Shown piece by piece: positions 61,101 to 64,000 of a stretch of 64,000 bases of DNA. The notes under the pieces were generated by a model. It ran no database searches, had not been told where the DNA came from, and worked only from the letters and a program-made list of their open reading frames with translations. The position numbers were made by a program, and so were the translations under genes. The stretch lies in contig NC_040022.1 in NCBI RefSeq assembly GCF_000972845.2, forward strand, positions 10,143,705 to 10,207,704, written 5' to 3'. How positions within the stretch are numbered: position 1 is the stretch's first letter; each line of letters begins with the position of its first letter. The DNA comes from Larimichthys crocea (Eukaryota > Chordata > Actinopteri > Sciaenidae).

Positions 61101-63134
61101 CACAGTGCGATGGGAATTATTCAAGACATCTTTTTAAAACTGATGTCCTTATGAAGGAGAAGAAAGGAGTAAAACTGAAGCCAAATCCATACTCTAGTAT
61201 TTAGATAATCATATTGTACTGTTTCTAGTGTTTCCCCTTATGTATCTGCTTCTACTGCGTTCATTGTCCATTTTTATAAAATTCATGAGTTGGAGAGAGA
61301 AATTGTTAATTCTGCTAGAGCTCAGTGAGATTTGGTTCAGACACATACAAGGCCACTTTGTTTAAAATAATTAAATTACACATTACAAATGGATGAAAGT
61401 ACATGAAATCCTTGATGATAGTGGGAGCGTGTATTTGTGGCATGATTTTTGTTTTAACAACTGAGCCTTTGTCTTCCAAAGCAGTCATCACTGTTATGGA
61501 TAATTATGTGCAGATATAACACACCACACTGATGTATAATGTGTAATCAACTTTAGTCTTTTCTTCAAATTAACAGTGCTAAGCTACATTGCACTTGCAG
61601 GGAAAGAAGGATTATACAGTACAGTTGTCCCTCACTATAACGCGGTTCACCTTTCGCGGACTCGCTGTTTCGTGGATTTTTTTAGTGTAATTTTGCATGC
61701 TTTTTTTTTACAGCGTACTGAAATACGTGTGAGTTACTGGTAATAATTTTTTATGTGTCAAACCTCATAGCTTGATCATTAAAATTAAATTTGTTGAAAA
61801 TGTTTGGGCTTGAAAACAGGTTTTGATCTTTGGTTTCATTTACTAATACAGTATTGTACTTTTGTTAAATCTGCGAATGTTTAAAGTTTGAGAGTGTTTA
61901 AAAAAGAGAGAAATGTGAGAAAATGTTAATGCCTGTCTGAGAAAAGTGTATGAGTGTGTGGTTAGGGGTTTTACGGCCTTAAAACATGTATAATAATTGT
62001 AAAAAATAAAGCTGATTACTGCGCGGATTTCGTCTATTGTGGATTATTTTTAGAGCGTATCCCCCGTGATAAACGAGGGACCACTGTATATACCAATGTA
62101 TGTCTGTTTGTGTACTTTGGCCTCTTACCCACATCAAACTCAAATCCCTTGTTCTCAAAGGTGTGTGTGCAGCCTCCAGCCTGGTCATGTTGCTCCAGAA
62201 CTACAACCTTCTTTCCAGCTTTTGACAAAAGTGCTGCTGCAGTCAAACCTCCCACACCGCTGCCAATCACCACCGCATCCAGAGCAGGGGGAACGCGGTC
62301 CACACGGAAACCTGTGGGGAGCACACATCACATTTGAACACTTTCATGGCATTCATTCATAGCCAGGGCATCAGTAAAGTCACTAGGAAGCCTTGTGCTG
62401 ATCCATTTGTTGCATGTTATTTCACTGAATAAATAAAACTTTGGCCTACTTGCAGCACTAGGCAAAAAGTTCAGAGTGAGTTCAAAGATCATTAGATGTA
62501 ACATCTAGCTCTTGTGAATATCTTTGAACTCTAAACCCCAAATCTCCTATCTCATGGTGACACTGGAGCAAAAGACAGGGGATCCCTAAAGTCAGGCAAG
62601 TGTTAATATGTGGACAAGTGATGGTACAGTGCAAAGATGCCTCTGGATGCCTCTACCATTCTGGCCAGGGACAGATCATCACTGTGGAGGATTACTACAA
62701 TAAGGGTCTTGGTGAAGTAGTACTGTCAACATTTGGCTGGCAGTGTCCAGTGTTCTCTGCAGTGAAAAGCCCCAAGATATGCTTGACATTGCAGATGCCA
62801 TGGATCAGGCCTTTGCAAAAGGGACTGAACCTGATCTCCCACTCACTATTCTATTGCATCACAATCAACTTTCTGCCAACTTCAGCAGATCAGACAGTCC
62901 CCAAAGTCAGTAGGTTTCATCCTCTGCCAGTCATCAAGAGACACAAGATTCCAGTTTCTGGATCTTACCTTTCTTCAGCCTGTCGTCCCTCTGCTTCCTG
63001 TCTGTGACCAAGGGTCCTGGTGGCCTCAGGCATGTCTCACTGAACACCTTGTAGCGTTGCGCGGTGGTCAGGAAGAAGATGATCACCGCCACGAGCAGCA
63101 AACAGCTCGATATGCCTAGCAGCCACCACCACAT
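55146..63134 (-). CDS. retsat: Retinol saturase (all-trans-retinol 13,14-reductase), complete
   Basis: Twelve exons, in gene order: 62969-63134, 62129-62311, 60890-61028, 60678-60780, 59959-60154, 59672-59869, 58864-58983, 57529-57667, 57247-57356, 56902-57068, 55417-55576 and 55146-55297. They sum to 1833 bases, 610 residues plus stop, the length of mammalian RETSAT. The enzyme saturates the 13-14 double bond of all-trans-retinol and sits at the ER membrane. The N terminus has a hydrophobic anchor ([18 protein letters not shown]), then the FAD-binding motif [20 protein letters not shown] and [14 protein letters not shown]. The middle has [20 protein letters not shown] and [12 protein letters not shown]; the end has [20 protein letters not shown]. 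All borders are GT-AG (exon 5 donor is GTGATG; exon 8 donor is GTAGGT). Every phase agrees and there are no indels. The start is the only ATG before the anchor. The introns hold several transposons. Confidence 0.96.
55301..55348. repeat. CA microsatellite in retsat intron
   Basis: CA tract directly upstream of the last retsat exon; on the gene strand it reads as GT and ends in the acceptor GTATGCAG. Confidence 0.9.
56081..56172 (-). mobile_element. tRNA-derived SINE head
   Basis: On the minus strand it reads GTCGGTAGCGTAGTGGGC, a box A-like start, and later CCGGTTCAAATCCCTC, a box B. The spacing fits a tRNA gene, but the stems are imperfect and it lies in a retsat intron, so a SINE or tRNA pseudogene is likelier than a working tRNA. 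Confidence 0.65.
57757..58828. mobile_element. hAT-like element in retsat intron 7 (1072 bp)
   Basis: Termini CAGTACTCGAGTTG and CAACTCGACTACTG are inverted, with a perfect 8-bp target duplication GCTGCAGT (57749-57756 and 58829-58836). The interior has no long open frame, so it is non-autonomous. The perfect duplication suggests fairly recent insertion. Confidence 0.9.
61622..62086. mobile_element. pogo/Tigger-like MITE in retsat intron 2
   Basis: Ends CAGTTGTCCCTCACTATAAC and ATAAACGAGGGACCACTG are inverted and flanked by TA on both sides, as expected for Tc1/mariner-pogo elements. Non-coding. Confidence 0.8.
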
Positions 63135-64000
63135 CGTGGGGATGAGAAGGAAAACTGAAGAAATGATCCAGAAAGAGAAGGTATAAAGAGAGGAGTGAAG
63201 GATAAAGAGCTATCGTCCAACAAAGCTTTCCCTCAAGAAGAGCACCAAACTGCAGAGGAGGAGGTGACTGAAGTGAGGGGTGGAGAGAAGGAAAAGGAGG
63301 ATAGATGGAGGTAGATGCTTACTAAGGTTAAAGGGGATAAGTAAAAGGACATATAACATGTGACATTTTGGAAATTAAGACTCCACAAAGAGCAAAGTGG
63401 ATAAACCATTCTCCACACCAAGAACATGAGACTAGCAGAGAAGAGAGCACTGCCTGTTCATCACTTTGTCAGGCTCCATTCAGACCTGTGCACACACCCA
63501 GAACCAATTTTTGTCTGGTTGCTAAACTGCCTTAGGATGAATATATTTTACAAAAATCTGACTTTAGAGCTGAAATCATTGTGGTTTCACTGCATGACTG
63601 TGAACAAAGATGCTTTCAGAGCTGAGATGCTGTGACTCGGATACTTGGCTTTCTGGATAAATGTGCTGAGGAGCTTGCAAGTCCATTATCACACAGTGTG
63701 TTCACTACTGGCCATGTATTAATGTGTAATATTTTACTATTTAATTGAAGGTTTTGCAACACTGGCTTGATATTTTGTGTAATATAAGACCATTCACACA
63801 TTTTTCTTTATTGATACATCATCCCAGCCCCCATTTTGAAACTTTTTTAGTACTTATCTAACAGCTGTTCCATTTTCTTTCCATGTGAACTGTAATCCTC
63901 ACTTTTTGATATATATTTGTTTCATTTTAAAGATGTTTTTATCTTTACCTGCAGAGAAATCTACCATTTAGGGGCAAGGCTGAACACCAACACCGAATGT
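63135..64000. other. retsat upstream region
   Basis: Expected to hold the 5' UTR and promoter of retsat. I see no clear TATA box and no other gene. Confidence 0.5.

Noticed and set aside
62600..63007. Plus-strand open frame of 135 codons over retsat exon 1 and intron 1
   Set aside because: It overlaps a certain exon on the other strand and shows no family resemblance; no splice or promoter signals.

Overview
This is a vertebrate nuclear window, most likely from a percomorph-like teleost fish. The genes are spliced with GT-AG introns, and the repeats are fish types: Tc1, hAT, L2/Maui and Rex-like LINEs, BEL/Pao, a gypsy solo LTR and CA/GT microsatellites. There are no operons, ribosome binding sites or CRISPR arrays. 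Perhaps 10% is gene; the rest is transposon debris and segmental duplication.

Three gene families carry the coding content. (1) A complete 12-exon retinol saturase gene (retsat, minus strand, 55146-63134) reads without a break for 610 residues. (2) A plus-strand cluster of actinoporin-like genes (apnl type, vertebrate relatives of sea-anemone pore formers) has two near-identical intact copies (43.56-44.17 kb and 49.50-50.12 kb) and one diverged intact copy (52.18-53.29 kb). It also has a copy with no start codon (11.19-11.77 kb), a shattered copy (7.5-9.6 kb) and an orphan promoter with 5' UTR exon (22.4-22.87 kb). (3) A PLA2G4C-like cytosolic phospholipase A2 gene is present twice in opposite orientations: three clean exons at the left edge (minus strand) and twelve exons at 31.75-36.71 kb (plus strand) with many single-base indels.

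Layout. 1-5077 is the left arm of a large inverted duplication whose right arm is 27990-33205; the right arm starts exactly after a 10-N assembly gap (27980-27989). 5.1-12.4 kb holds hAT-like elements and the broken apnl copies. 12.5-18.1 kb is a degenerate BEL/Pao retrotransposon. 18.1-27.98 kb is repeats, LINE remnants and the orphan apnl promoter. 28-37 kb is the right arm and the phospholipase gene. 37.6-42 kb is two LINE fragments and a solo LTR. 43.2-53.3 kb is the live apnl cluster, which repeats blocks seen at 19.8-22.9 kb. 55.1-63.1 kb is retsat, convergent with the last apnl gene.

The main points of interest are promoter shuffling inside the apnl cluster (one inverted, one orphaned, one chimeric promoter), divergence of the last apnl copy at its aromatic loop and N terminus, and the inverted phospholipase duplication. 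In that duplication the right arm shows more indels than substitutions even in coding exons, which points to unpolished sequence at least as much as to pseudogenisation.
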